From Symbiodinium natans (lineage: Eukaryota > Sar > Dinophyceae > Suessiales > Symbiodiniaceae), in contig CAJNDS010002569.1 of assembly GCA_905221605.1 (NCBI GenBank), positions 294,022-358,021 of the forward strand: a stretch of DNA of 64,000 nucleotides, read 5' to 3'. Shown here piece after piece: positions 16,201-27,200 of the stretch. Numbering within the stretch: the first letter of the stretch is position 1; each line of letters starts with the position of its first letter. The translations under genes and the position numbers were made by a program. The notes below the pieces were generated by a model. That model was not told where the DNA came from, did not search any database, and saw only the letters and a list, made by a program, of their open reading frames with translations.

Positions 16201-19200
16201 GAAGCGGTGGCTCGGCAGGCTTTAGGGTTTAGGGTTTAGGGTTTAGGGTTTAGGGATTTAGTGTTCAGGTTTTAGTGCCAGGACCTTGCGGTATCTGCGA
16301 TGCTTCTGGCTTTAGGGTATAGCAGTTTTGGATCTGGGGTAGGGTGTAAGGGATAAGGCTCGATGTTTCTGGGGGCTTACCGGATAGCAGTTTTGGAATT
16401 AGTTTTTTTTTTTGGGGGGGGGGGGGGGTTTTGCAGGGTGTAGCGGACAAGGCTCGTCCGGAAATCGAAAGGACGCCGCCGATTCGAAGACACCGCCTGG
16501 CGAATCTACAAACGTAATGCAAGGTTGATCGTTCCGTGTGACGAAATGGGTGTAAAGCAAAGAACACTGCTAGTGATGAGTGCGTGTTCACTTTGCTTGC
16601 AAGACCAATCGATGGAAGCTCGTTAGGGCATTAAGGACTTGAGGGCTTTAGGGTTTTGCATTCAGGGTCTCTGTGATCTAACGGCAGATAGACCTTGCAT
16701 GGAGTAGTGCCTTCTGACGGCCATAAACCCTAAACCCGAACCTCAACCCGAAACCCTAAAGGGAGAAAGATGTAAGATATTTAGATGTGCACCACAAGAC
16801 CTGAACCTTAAATCCCAAAGTTTACAGGGCTGAGGATTAAAAACAAGCAGGAGTCGGGGGCTTAAAGTTTAGTGCTTGGGGTATCATGGAGTTCTACCTT
16901 GCAGCCCTCTAAGGTTGTGCCCTTGGGTTTGGGGACCCTGTTAAGATCCTCTACGGGAATGTATAAGGGCCACGTTAGGACCCTAAACCCTAAACCGTAA
17001 ACCCAAAACCTTAAGGGTGCGAGTCTTCATCGCTTGAGAGTAAAGCCCAGAGCCTGGTGGTAGAGCGAGAAGCCCTGTCTGAGGAAAGCTTGGTGCCAAC
17101 CAGGGCACGGTCAAGAACTTCCGAGAAGACAAGGCCCGGGGTTAGGGTTTAGGGTTTAGGGTTAGGGTTTAGGGTTTAGGGTTAGGGTTCAGGGTTTAGG
17201 GTTTAGGGTGTGGGGTTTAGGGTTTGGGGTTTGGGGTTTAGGGTTTCGGGATCTTGGGTTTGCTGGAAGGGAAGGGCAGGGGGAGAGTCCGCTGCGTCAG
17301 GGCTTTGGATTCATCACGCTGCCCGACGGCTCGGATCTCTTCATGCACATCAAGGCGCCCAGCTCCAAGCCTTTTTCGGGTTTAGGGTTTAGGGTTTAGG
17401 GTTTAGGGTCTAAACCCTAAACCCTAAGTATATTACGCCGTCCCCTGGGAGGATCCGAAAAGTAGGATTTTGTTCAGGTTCCCTAAGAGTGACCCAAAAG
17501 TAGAAAACAACAAAAACTATTTGGGGGTTCTAGGGTTTAGGGTTTAGGGTTTAGGGTTTAGGGTTTCTGGATCCTCCCAGGGGTCTGGGTACTTGGTAGT
17601 CCAGTGGTACCCTTTTCCCCTTTTTTTGGTTCAAGGTTCCCTTCTAAGGCAAGCAACCCACAAAAAGGGAGCCCTTGTTGCAATATGGTTGCTGGGCTAC
17701 CAAGACTACAGTACTTGTGCGACTAAACCCTAAACCCTAAACCCTAAACCCTAAACCCTAAACCCTGAGGAGTACTCTCGGGTTCAGGGCTTGGGGCTAG
17801 GGATTTCGCGACCTTTTCGCACCCTAACCTCTACGGGATCCTTAGCCCCCCATCCTGAAACATGAGATTCGAGACCCTAAACCCTAAAACCCTACACCCT
17901 AATCCCTCTAGGTTGAAGGGTCATAGGCGCTCCGGAGATAGGATGCTTTCGCAGATGAGAGGGCCAGGCTTTGGGCCCCAAACCCTAAGGCGTAGCGGCA
18001 TAGCGGCGTAGCAGCGTTTAGAGTTGTGAGTTTCCCTCAATTCTAACCCTCCAAGAGCCCCGGAGCCCACGCTGCGCAGTCCGTGGTGGATGGAAGCATC
18101 CCTCAACAAGGGGATGTCGTCCGGTTCGATGTGGAGGCAGCGACGGTTTTTAAAGGTTGGAGAGAAGCGTCGGGTTTCAGTAGGCTGCTGCTTCGGATTC
18201 GGCTGTGGGCGTTTAGCCAGGGTGGCTCCTTCTTCTTTGCACCTTCCTGGTCGATAGACGGCCATCTTCCATTTCAGCTAAGTCGCTGTTTTCTGGGTCG
18301 GCAGTCGGTGTGTTGAGGGCTTGGAATGCAGGGCTCCAGGTCGTTGGACCCAAAGTTGAGATGGCTGCAGAACTTCAGCTGGAAGCAGTGATTAGTGGCC
18401 TGGCTTTCAACAATCAGGATGTCACGCATAGTGGCAAGCTAGGCAGCTCAAGAAATGATTGCGCCAAACCCCCTTATCCTCCACCCTAAACCCCAAAGCC
18501 TAGACCTTAAGCCTTCAACCCTGAACCCGAACCCTAAACCCTCAACCCTAAGCCCTTCAACCCCAATCGCCCCTTCAGCCGCCAAGCTTTCCTGCTCCCC
18601 ATGCGTGACAATCTCGGCCACAGCTTGTACTTGGCTACCTGCGACATACTGCACCTACTTCCTAAGATTGTCAACCCCGGGGCCGCTGCTGCAAGCTAAA
18701 CCCTAAGTCCCAAACAGGAGAATCGGCTGAAGCCCGGCCAGATGCAAGCCTCCAATGTGCCACTGAGATGGCACGTTCTGCATGATCGGCATTGGGGTTT
18801 GCGGGCGGTTTAGGATGATTCAAGCGCGCTGCTGAGTAGTTGCTGCGTTTGTGTTTGCTGCATTGCGGCAGGAAGCCGAAATTGTAGCAGCACATGCTAT
18901 GAAACCCTGCAGGTGTAGGGTTTATAGGGTGCAGGGTTTAGGGTTTAAACTCTAAACCCCACATCCTGTCGAAGGTCTGGCGGAAGCGGCCAAAAAGGTG
19001 CCGGCAAAGGTGGCTTTGGCCCCATGGCAGGAGTAATGTTCGGGAAGCCATGAGCTAGGGATACCGGAACCCGCTTTCATTAAGCCCAAAGACCCTAACC
19101 CCAGGTCAGTTCTTCGCATGGTCCCCTGGGCCCAATTAAACCCCTTAGCCCGGCGACGTTCAGTGTTTAGGCCTTCTTTAAGGGCACTTTTGCCCTAAAC

Positions 19201-22200
19201 CCGTAAGCCGTAGCAAGTTGAGTGCTGGCCAACATACTGAACAGTGCCAAGGTGAGATCACAGATCTAGGACAGGGTCACGAACGGCTACGGCTGTGTGA
19301 GCCGTTTCACCACTGGAAGGCTGTTACCGGCCAGGATAGGGCCCCCCCTCAAAACCATAAAGCCCCTGAAAGCCTAAATCCTTCAGCCGCAACGCCGAGG
19401 CAAGTTCGGTGGAGGCGGCGGAAAGGGCCAGGGCGGCTATAACCCGTACGGCATGGGTGGCACGGCACAATGGCTTCAGGGAAAGTTAGGGGGCATGAAG
19501 TCAATCAGGCTGCATTTCGGGTTCAGTCAAACAAAAACTTGAATCAGCACCAATATTGTCCCTGTAAAAATGCCCTAAACCCTCAACCCCTGTTCAGCTT
19601 TAACCAGAAACAAGACCCAGAAAACCAATAGACTTCCAGACCTAAGGTTCTTGACTGTTAGAGGTACCCGAAACCCTGAAGTGTTGACAGGTCCTGGAGT
19701 TCCACACAGGGAGCCGGTTTAATTCCAACGCCAAGAACTTCGCGGGAGTTCAAAAACCGGGGGCGGGGGAATGCGCGTTCCAAACAGAACCCTGCAACGG
19801 AAAGCCTAAGTTTGAAGAAACACCCGACCGACCCCCCGCAACCTGAAGAGAATCTAGGACCAAGAGTAGGCCCTTATGCCCTTGTTTTTTGGGTTTAGGG
19901 TTTAGGGTTTAGGGTTTTTTGGTTTAGGGTTTAGGGTTTTTGGGTTTAGGGTTTAGGGTTTTTGGGTTTAGGGTTTAGGGTGGGGTTTAGGTTCCCTGCC
20001 AAGCCCCTTGAAACCAAATAGGGCACCAGCAATCAAGGCCAGATGGCTGCCATGAACATGTATGGCATGGGCCAGGGCACCTCGGGCCCGTTTTAAGGGT
20101 CCAGGGTTTAGGGTTTAGGGCTTAGGGCTTAGGGTTTAGGGCTTAGGGCTTAGAGTCAGGGTTTAGGGCCTAGGGCTTAGGGCTTAGGGGCTTTAGGGCT
20201 TAGGGCTTTAGGGCTTAGGGCTTAGGGCATAGGGCCTAGGGTTTAGGGTTTAGGGTTTAGGGGTAGAAGGCCCAGAAGAGACGACAAATCTTCTTCCCCT
20301 ATATACCCCTGATATTCCGACGATGGGCGTGGGCTTCGGGGCGAGAGTTAACCGGTGGCTGCTTCGAAAACAAGGTTTGGGGACTGCAAGGAGGATGCTC
20401 TGAACCCACCTTCGGGTGCAGGGGCGGCACTAAGATCCTAGACCCTAGACCCTAAACCCTAAACCCTGAACCCTAAACCCTAAACCCTAAACCCTACACC
20501 CTAAACCCTAAACCCTACAAGCCAAGACCCTATAAAGCGTGGGCAAGCACCTTGTGGGCTTTCTGAGGCATGTGATTTGTGTGCCTGTTTGGGGATGCTT
20601 GTGTTTGGAGCTTGCTGTTTTGTTAGGGTTTAGGGTTTAGGGCTTAGGGCTTCGGGCTTAGGGCTTAGGGCTTAGGGCTTAGGCTTTTACAGGCTTGCAG
20701 GTTTGGTGATTTCAGATAGGTTCAATTTCAAGCGGCGCGAACCAGAGGAATGTAGAAGATGTATGGGATGCCATGAGAACCATCTAAACCACCGATGCTA
20801 GATTCCAGACTAGACATGCAATGTTCGCGAGCTCTTGAGTGCGTACAGGTAGCTCACGCAGTCCTGCCGCCGATGCTGACGATGAGGATGAGGACAATGA
20901 TGATAAAAACGAAGGAGGAGGAGGAGGAGGAGGAGGACGAGGACGAGGAGGACGAGGACGAGGATGAGGAGGATGATGATGATTATTATTATTGTTATTT
21001 TTATACATCATGCTGTTGGTGCTGTGTTGATGGTGACAAAACTCGTCATTTGGAGCCTTCGCACAACTTCCGATCTTTAGGGGCACTGCGCCTGTCCCCT
21101 AAAATCATTCACGCGAGCCCCACAGCCCATGACATAAGTCAACATTCTTCCAGGCATGAAAGCCATCCTCGTGCCCTCCCTAAACCCTAAAATCCCAATC
21201 CCAAAAACAAACAGAACCTTAAACCCGAAAGCCCTAAAACCCTAAAACCCTAAAGCCCTAAAACCCTAAAACCCTAAAACCCTAAAACCCTAAAACCCTA
21301 AAACCCTAAAACCCTACAAACCCTAAAAACCCTAAAAACCCTAAAAACCCTAAAACCCCTAAAACCCTAAAAACCAAAAACAAACCTAAAAACCCTAAAA
21401 CCCTAAAACCCCAGCCCCTAATCCCTGAAAACCGAAACCCTTTTTTTCAGTCGAGGAGTGCCCGGCATGGGTATGGGCATGATGCCGGGGATGGGAATGA
21501 TGGGAATGCAAGGCATGGGCACCTTGACATTCAAGGTTTAGGGTTTATAGGGTTTAGGGTTCAGGGTTGTGGGTTTTGGGGGAGGGGGGGGGGGGGGTCT
21601 TGGGGTGCTGGGCTTAGGCTGGTTTAGGGTTTGGGGCCTGGGGTTTATGCCTGCTTAGGGTTTTGGACATCCGTTTCTAGGGCTTTCGGCTGCTTCCGGG
21701 CCGCAAGGCCACAAGAAGCTGTGAGATCTTTGGGTGCCGTTCGGTTCGGGACGAAAGGTTGCATTTTGTTCGTTGCGTAGTTTGAGGGGGCTTAGGGTTT
21801 AGGGTTTAGGGTTTGGGGTCCGGAAAGAATGAGAATCTAGATTTCCCGCCAACCCCTTACCCAAACTATTGCCCAAATACTCCTTGATGAGGCTGTATAT
21901 TTGCGGGCCTTAGTTTGGATAGCAGGTAGTTCGATATGATCCATAGCAAGATCCGAATCGAAACTCCTTCACCCCATCCAGCTTGAGTTTTGGTCATGGG
22001 AAGGGAAAGAAGCAGCCAAAACCCAACACCCCAAAATGCTGCTTTAAGTTTGAGGGGTTGTTGGGGGGGGCGGGGGCAGAGGCGATTTCTTAAACCTAAC
22101 AGTAGCCTCCAGCTCCCCAAACCCTCAAGCCCCTGTAATTTGATATTCTTCTAAGGTTCTAAATCGGGATGTCCCCCCTTTTTCTAACAGTCCTCAATAG

Positions 22201-22998
22201 TGCTTAGAACCGCGGGGTACAAAAAGCCCGATTAAGGACTGTTCGTATAAGGGTGAACATCCCGAGCTACTAAGCTTATCTCGAAGCTGTCCCCTCGGAT
22301 CTGAACCCTTCGTGGTTGCAAGATACCCTGGACCTGAAACCCTAACCGCAGCCCAACCCGGGAAGCGCAAGAACTACTTAAGGCTCTTTAAGGGGTAACC
22401 CTACCCTAGGGAGGGCCCTAAACCCTAAACCCTAAACCCTAAACCCTAAACCCTAAACCCTAAACCCAAGTATAAAGGGGGATAGTAGGGGAACCATGAA
22501 ACCGCAGGGGTTAAAGTCAGACACTTTTTTGGCGACTTTAAAGCTCTGGGCGTCACTTAAAGTTCAGGGCTTAGGGCTTTGGGCATTTGTTTTTCGAGTT
22601 TGTCTAGGGCTTAGGGCTTATGGCTTTCTAGGTCGGAGTTCTACTGGCGACCTGCGCGCTCTCACAGACCAGAACCTAAACTTTGAACCATGAAACCCGA
22701 AGAAAACCTCAAGCCCCTGAAACCCTGAACTCTGAGCATCGGAAACGCCGCCATGATCACGCAGCGTGAACCCTGAACCCCTAAACCCCAAACCCTAAAC
22801 CCCAAACCCAAACCCCAAACCCCAAACCCTAAACCCTAAACCCTAAACCCTAAACCCTAACCCCAAACCCTAAACCCTAAACCCTAAACCCTAAACCCAC
22901 CCTTAGAAGCATCCATCCCAGGAGGAGGAGCCGACATGCAGTACGGGATGCCGCAGGGCATGAGTGGCATGCAGGGGGGCATGGGTGGAATGTACTGA
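13294..22998 (+). CDS. Double cold-shock-domain protein with Gly/Met-rich tail (16 exons)
   Basis: Exons: 13294-13311, 14013-14030, 14342-14401, 15069-15098, 15422-15467, 15779-15829, 16189-16214, 17104-17133, 17301-17354, 18080-18136, 18718-18758, 18975-19030, 19400-19464, 20022-20076, 21456-21518, 22922-22998. All phases match from ATG to TGA, about 250 residues. Domain 1 (residues 1 to about 65) starts MAYQGTVKSFRE and has RNP1 DKGFGFI and RNP2 EIFVHVK. Domain 2 (about 85-145) has TVKNFREDKGFGFI and DLFMHIK. Both end KPGQMQA. Gly/Lys linkers follow, then a tail of GMG and GGM repeats ending GGMGGMY. Known: such domains bind single-stranded nucleic acid and act as RNA chaperones. Donors are GC (11), GA (3), GT (1); 14 of 15 acceptors are AG|G. 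Three junctions allow small shifts because of repeats at the boundaries. Introns are packed with telomere-type arrays. The 5' leader after CTGCAG at 13241 could be a trans-splice site; no leader sequence is encoded. Confidence 0.9.
13347..13443. mobile_element. MITE with 8-bp target duplication, in intron 1 of the cold-shock gene
   Basis: A 97-bp element starts GGTTGTCAAAATTATGGTCC and ends GGGGTCATAATTTTGACAACC plus GCCC, giving terminal inverted repeats of about 28 bp. It is flanked by AGATGGGT at 13339-13346 and 13444-13451. An 8-bp duplication is typical of hAT-type transposition; no transposase is encoded. Confidence 0.85.
14882..15365. repeat. Telomere-type arrays of opposite orientation in cold-shock introns
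   Basis: TTTAGGG block at about 14882-14950, then a CCCTAAA block at about 15237-15365 (16 or more units). They lie on either side of the 30-bp exon at 15069-15098. More TTTAGGG follows at 15483-15590. Confidence 0.95.
17446..17588. mobile_element. MITE-like element, family F, with an internal TTTAGGG array
   Basis: Ends are CCCCTGGGAGGATCC and GGATCCTCCCAGGGG, a perfect 15-bp inverted repeat. A related element at 37099 shares GGGAGGATCC and AAAAGTAGAA. Here about five TTTAGGG units (17531-17566) sit just inside the right terminus. It lies in an intron of the cold-shock gene. Confidence 0.75.
17592..17704. mobile_element. MITE-like element, family A copy 1
   Basis: Ends are CTTGGTAGTCCAGTGG and TTGCTGGGCTACCAAG. 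Inside, TACCCTTTT, GGTTCCCTT and a C/A-rich segment recur in order in the copies at 30788 and 35686. It is about 113 bp long and lies in an intron of the cold-shock gene. Confidence 0.75.
19887..19985. repeat. Mixed TTTAGGG / TTTTTGGG array
   Basis: Pairs of TTTAGGG alternate with TTTTTGGG in a repeating pattern, so the higher-order unit is longer than a heptamer. In the intron before the exon at 20022. Confidence 0.9.
20102..20260. repeat. TTTAGGG/CTTAGGG variant array
   Basis: Alternating TTTAGGG and GGGCTTA heptamers follow the exon ending at 20076. A CCCTAAA block in the opposite orientation follows at about 20443-20520, then more GGGCTTA at 20635-20685. Confidence 0.9.
20909..20995. repeat. 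GAG/GAC/GAT trinucleotide repeat
   Basis: Runs of GAG, then GAC-GAG, then GAT and TAT triplets. A 131-codon open frame across it (mostly Glu/Asp) is a composition artefact inside an intron of the cold-shock gene. Confidence 0.9.
21232..21420. repeat. CCCTAAAA octamer array
   Basis: About 20 units of CCCTAAAA, one base longer than the heptamer seen elsewhere, grading into units with five A residues near 21310-21350. It directly precedes the exon at 21456 and supplies the C/T-rich tract before its acceptor. Confidence 0.95.
22165..22264. mobile_element. MITE-like element, family B copy 1
   Basis: Ends are CGGGATGTCC and GGGTGAACATCCCG; an inner inverted pair ACAGTCCT / AGGACTGT lies deeper. 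The same architecture recurs at 25069 and 49419. It lies in the last intron of the cold-shock gene. Confidence 0.75.
22776..22897. repeat. CCCTAAA/CCCCAAA array before the last cold-shock exon
   Basis: Mixed CCCCAAA and CCCTAAA heptamers end only about 25 bases upstream of the acceptor CATCCCAG at 22921. Similar arrays follow the gene at 23040-23100 and 23220-23302. Confidence 0.9.
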
Positions 22999-23698
22999 GC
23001 CTGTCTTGAGTCTTCAGGGCTTTGGGTTTCAGGGTCTTAGGGTTTAGGGTTTAGGGTTTAGGGTGTTAGGGTTTAGGGTTTGGGGTTTAGGGGGACTGAA
23101 GTTTCGATCTTGTATGCGCGCGCCTCTACGAAGATTGGGGTTTAAGGGCTTCGTCGTACGGCTCTAGGATCACAAACCTATCCCTGCTTCGGGTCACCAT
23201 CTCTACAAAACTGCCACCCTAAACCCTAAACCTAACCCTAAACCCTAAACCCTAAACCCTAAACCCTAAACCCTAAACCCTAAACCCTAAACCCTAAACC
23301 CTATCGGCTGAGAGCTTCAGAGTTGCAGTTGAGATGCCTGAGAATGCAAAAGCCAACATCTAGTACAGAAGCCCGACTTCCTGAGTGGGTGCGCCTTCTA
23401 GGGTTTAGGGTTGAGGGTTTAGGGTTTAGGGTTAGGGTTTAGGGCTTAGGGTTTAGGGTTAGGGCTTAGGAAGCCTGATTAGCCAAGCAAACATCCTCAA
23501 CCCCACATCCAGGCAGGAGGGCTGAGGGTCCTTAATTTGGGCGGTAGAGTACGACGGAGATTCGCCCACGTCCACCCTGGCACATCTCAGATGTAGCAAC
23601 TGCCATGCTTAAATCACAACGCGCCGCTCCCCCCAATATGAACCCTCCCCACATCAAAAACATGAGGACCTCACAGGTTTCATAGATTCAGGACTACT

Positions 23699-23893
23699 AT
23701 GAGCTATTTGGGGTTCGGGGGGAGAGGATTACTAGCGACTACTTGCGGTGCTGCGGGAGCATTCGTCTTTAGAGCTCCGAGAAGGGAAGAGCAAGGCACC
23801 TGCAATCGAGGTCTCGCAAGCACCGCACCGGAAGAAGCGCGCCCCCTGCTAGCGATAGAATCGTATGATGAATCAGTGAGCCCTAAACCCTAA
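23699..23893 (+). other. Unique-sequence island with an open frame, coding status unclear
   Basis: Sixty-four open codons give GGRGLLATTCGAAGAFVFRA and then an acidic stretch, resembling a targeting peptide. A second plus frame is also open in part, there is no partner exon, and the end runs into CCCTAAA. Elsewhere 23.0-27.2 kb holds arrays, a MITE and unique DNA without a supported gene. Confidence 0.2.
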
Positions 23894-24012
23894 GATCCTA
23901 CGTGCAGATGTCGTTTTCCGGTAGAAGGGGAGGGGGGTGCGTTAGACAGCCGCCGTGGTTTGGCCGAGCTATGTCCTGGCTAGCGGAGTCCAACTGCCTT
24001 TGAACTGCTTGC

Positions 24013-24169
24013 TTGGGGTTTAGGGCTTAGGGCTTAGGGCTTAGGGCTTAGGGCTTAGGGCTTAGGGCTTAGGGCTTAGGGCTTAGGGCTTAGGGCTTAG
24101 GGCTTAGGGCTTCGGGCTTCGGGCTTCGGGCTTCGGGCTTCGGGCTTCGGGCTTCGGGCTTCGGTTAGA
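24013..24169. repeat. GGGCTTA block switching to GGGCTTC
   Basis: About fourteen GGGCTTA units are followed without a break by nine GGGCTTC units. Each variant is uniform within its own block. Confidence 0.95.
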
Positions 24170-24376
24170 GTCGGTTTTTGGCTTAAGGATTTGGATTCAA
24201 GTTTAAGGCTTAGGGTCCTGAATCCTCAAGCAAGGGCTTAGACCTACCCCCAACCCCTCCACCCCTCCAACAAAGAAGAAGTAGTAGAAAAGTCATGAAC
24301 TGCAAGCCCTAAACCCTAAACCCTAAACCCTAAACCCTAAACCCCTGAGTCCTGGGACAGAGATTCAGGTCTTCAG

Positions 24377-24433
24377 GGCGGCATGCAACAGGGATTCGGG
24401 TCTAAGGAGCCGCCAAGGTCCTGCCCTTCATGA
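24377..24433 (+). CDS. Orphan exon resembling the cold-shock protein tail
   Basis: After TCTTCAG the frame reads GGMQQGFGSKEPPRSCPS then TGA. The start GGMQQGFG resembles the GGM/GMQ tail of the cold-shock protein that ends at 22998. It could be an alternative last exon, a duplicated exon remnant, or chance. Confidence 0.3.
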   Translation, partial: GGMQQGFGSKEPPRSCPS

Positions 24434-24481
24434 TCCCAGCGCAGTGGTCTTCGCAACATTCTAAACAATTCTACTAGGCCC

Positions 24482-24722
24482 TTAGTTTGCATAGGGTTTA
24501 GGGTTTGGGGTTTCGGGGTCAGGGTTTAGGGTTTAGGGTTTAGGGTTTAGGGTTTAGGGTTTAGGGTTTAGGGTTTAGGGTTTAGGGTTTAGGGTTTAGG
24601 GTTTAGGGTTTGGGTTTAGGGTTTAGGGTTTAGGGTTTAGGGCTTAGGGCTTAGGGCTTAGGGCTTAGGGCTTAGGGCTTAGGGCTTAGGGCTTAGGGCT
24701 TAGGGCTTAGGGCTTAGGGTTT
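24482..24722. repeat. TTTAGGG array with a terminal GGGCTTA block
   Basis: About 16 TTTAGGG units are followed by about 12 GGGCTTA units; together they form one of the longest arrays in the window. Confidence 0.95.
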
Positions 24723-25068
24723 GGGGGTATATAAGGGGCACCCTGTCAAGGGCCCATACTAGAGGACCATGTAACTACCCTAAGACTTGGACACAAGTCT
24801 CACCGGTTGTCAGTTGGGCTTGCGTCTGGCCTAGCCTGCGGAGAAACTTGGCGAGGGGGCCGTCAGCATTTTCGCCGGGCTATCGTGCACGAGGCCATTA
24901 CTAAGCCCCAAAAGTCTTAGACCCTAAACAGGGTTTAGGTTTAGGGTTTGGGTTTAAGCCCTTTTGCTCAAGCTGAAAAGCTCTGGAAGACCCGAAAGCC
25001 TCAAAACCCTATAAACCCTGCACCATAGCTCATGCACCCCAAAACATCCTACAGCCCCCTAGAAAGAT

Positions 25069-25126
25069 TGGGATGTTCGCCCTTATACTTAATAGGGATT
25101 ATGTTAGTATAAGGGGGAACATCCCA
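25069..25126. mobile_element. MITE-like element, family B copy 2 (short)
   Basis: TGGGATGTTCGCCCTTATAC and GTATAAGGGGGAACATCCCA form a 58-bp near-palindrome. It is an internally deleted relative of the elements at 22165 and 49419. Confidence 0.8.
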
Positions 25127-25289
25127 GGATAAAACCCTAAACCTTAAACCTTAAAAACTTCAAGGGCTTGGGTTAAGGCTTAAACGTCTTTAGGGTTTAG
25201 GGTTTTGGGTTTAGGGTTTTGGGTTTAGTTTGCGTTCTTCTTTGGGTTTGTGACGTTTACTTTACGGTCTAGGGGGTTCATGGCTTGGC

Positions 25290-26200
25290 ATCTATCAGCA
25301 GGGCATATTGGGACGACGGCCCCGCCCGAGCCACTCCGTATGACTTTGAGTCCTGCTGTACAGGAATAATCTCACGCCACGAGGCAGTAAGACGAGCAAG
25401 TGAGGTCTGCAAGGTGGCTAGGCACTTCTAAACTTAGCCGCCGTGTTTTGGAAAGAAGTATAGAGCTCGCAACTTTACGTGTCCTGCCTGGGCGGGCTGT
25501 GTACTTCGTTGTATCCCTCCTCATGCAAGGCTCACCCCACTTACTCGGCAGCAGTGTCCAATACCATTGGAAGCAAAAACGACGCCTCTTCCGCAGCTGC
25601 GTAGGCCGATCCGACAGGTATTTGAAACCTCGGGTATACCTGGTGCCTTCTTACACTCTTCGATTCAAGGTTGCTTGGCTTTAGGACACCCTAGGGCCCT
25701 AGGGCTTTGCTTACGAGTTTGAGATTGCCAGCTCTACGATGTGGCAGTATCGGGTCAGTGCTTGGTCCTACGCAGGCATTCGTCAACAGCTTGGCTAGAG
25801 GGAGAGGCTTTGAGTTCTGACGTCTTCCATGGTCTATCAGTGTATCAATGAGTGGCCGCGTGCAGTGATGGTAAAAAGAGTGAGCCCTTGCTGCCCTGAA
25901 CACCCCTTCCCCACAGCCCAAAGTCTGACACTCGAAGCTGAAACCCTTGAATCCTATGTGATGAGGGGGGGGGGGGCGGTTCCCTATCCCTAGATTCGGG
26001 TCGCTTTCTTACGTGCATCCATTACAATACGGTGCCTCATTGTCAGAGCTACCCAAGAAGGGGCCACAGTCTAGAGAGCTGCCTATATACACTTAGCTCA
26101 TTGCGTACAGAGATCCTGCCGCAATCCCTTGGCGTCCTTTGCCCTGCAGCAAAGCCCATGGGGACCCCACACACCCTACGCATCCTAGGCGGGTTCGTTT
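25290..26200. other. Non-repetitive spacer, no supported gene
   Basis: This stretch is free of telomere-type repeats and has moderately long open frames on both strands (for example 25400-25684 plus, 25691-25921 minus). No frame shows a motif or a consistent exon chain, so I leave it unassigned. Confidence 0.4.
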
Positions 26201-27200
26201 CAAAAACTTCAGTCAACCCTATATCCTAAACCCTAAACCCTAAACCCTAAACCGAGGCTCTGATTTATAATCTCAGGGCTTCGGAGCTTGCCGGGGGAGC
26301 TCGTGGCCTCATCTTCCTTCAGGTTGTAGGACTCTCGGGCCTTCCCCACGTTGCTTCTCTCCACTTCTGCTTGCCCGCGCCCCGCGACAGTTTTTATGTG
26401 AGTTCGTGGCCTGGGCCGGTTCTTGAACTTCCGCCCTTCGGCACAACTTCAGGCTGCAAAGGCTACAGGGCTTTTCGAGCTCCACGGGGGGGCGGGGGGC
26501 TTCTAACGTTCATTTAGTCCCTGTGTTTCTTTTCTTTGCGCATATGTCTTTCTTTTTTTTTTGGGGGGGGGTGGAAGATAAGAACTATCCGTACTGTTTG
26601 GGGGTTTATAAGGGGTACCCTACTTTGGGAAATACCCAGATGGCTTTGGGCTTTACAAGAGCGTTAGTCGAGCTTTGGGACCCGAAGTCAAAAAAGTTGC
26701 AACAGGGCAAGTACGGTAGTGGGGCCTGGTCCCAGACCCCCCCCCACCCCCCCACGAAAAAAAGGGGTTTGGGGTTTAGGGTTTAGGGTTTAGGGGGTTT
26801 AGGTGGGGTTTGGGGTTTACTGTTTAGGGTTTATACAAAATCCGACCGTCACCCTCACAAAGGCGCGCAAGGAAAAGACCCATTGAGAATCCCACAGCCC
26901 GCTCAACATCCCCAAGAAATCAAAATCACAAGGCTCGTCAAGGGCTCGACACAAGAAAAAGGCAAAAAAGCACCCTAAACCCTGAACCCTAAACCCTAAA
27001 CCCTAAACCCTAAACCCTGAACCCTAAACCCTGAACCCTGAACCCTGAACCCACCAGGCCTGTCCTCATAGGCTTGGAAATGACATAGAAGGTGTTCAGG
27101 CTTAGCGTTTCTGGGCTCCATGGTTCCGAAACCCTAAACCCTAAACCCTAAACCCTAAACCCTAAACTCAGCCCTAAGCCCTAAACCCACTGAGGCCGCC

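Noticed and set aside
20795-21190. 131-codon Glu/Asp-rich plus frame
   Set aside because: Trinucleotide repeat inside an intron of the cold-shock gene.
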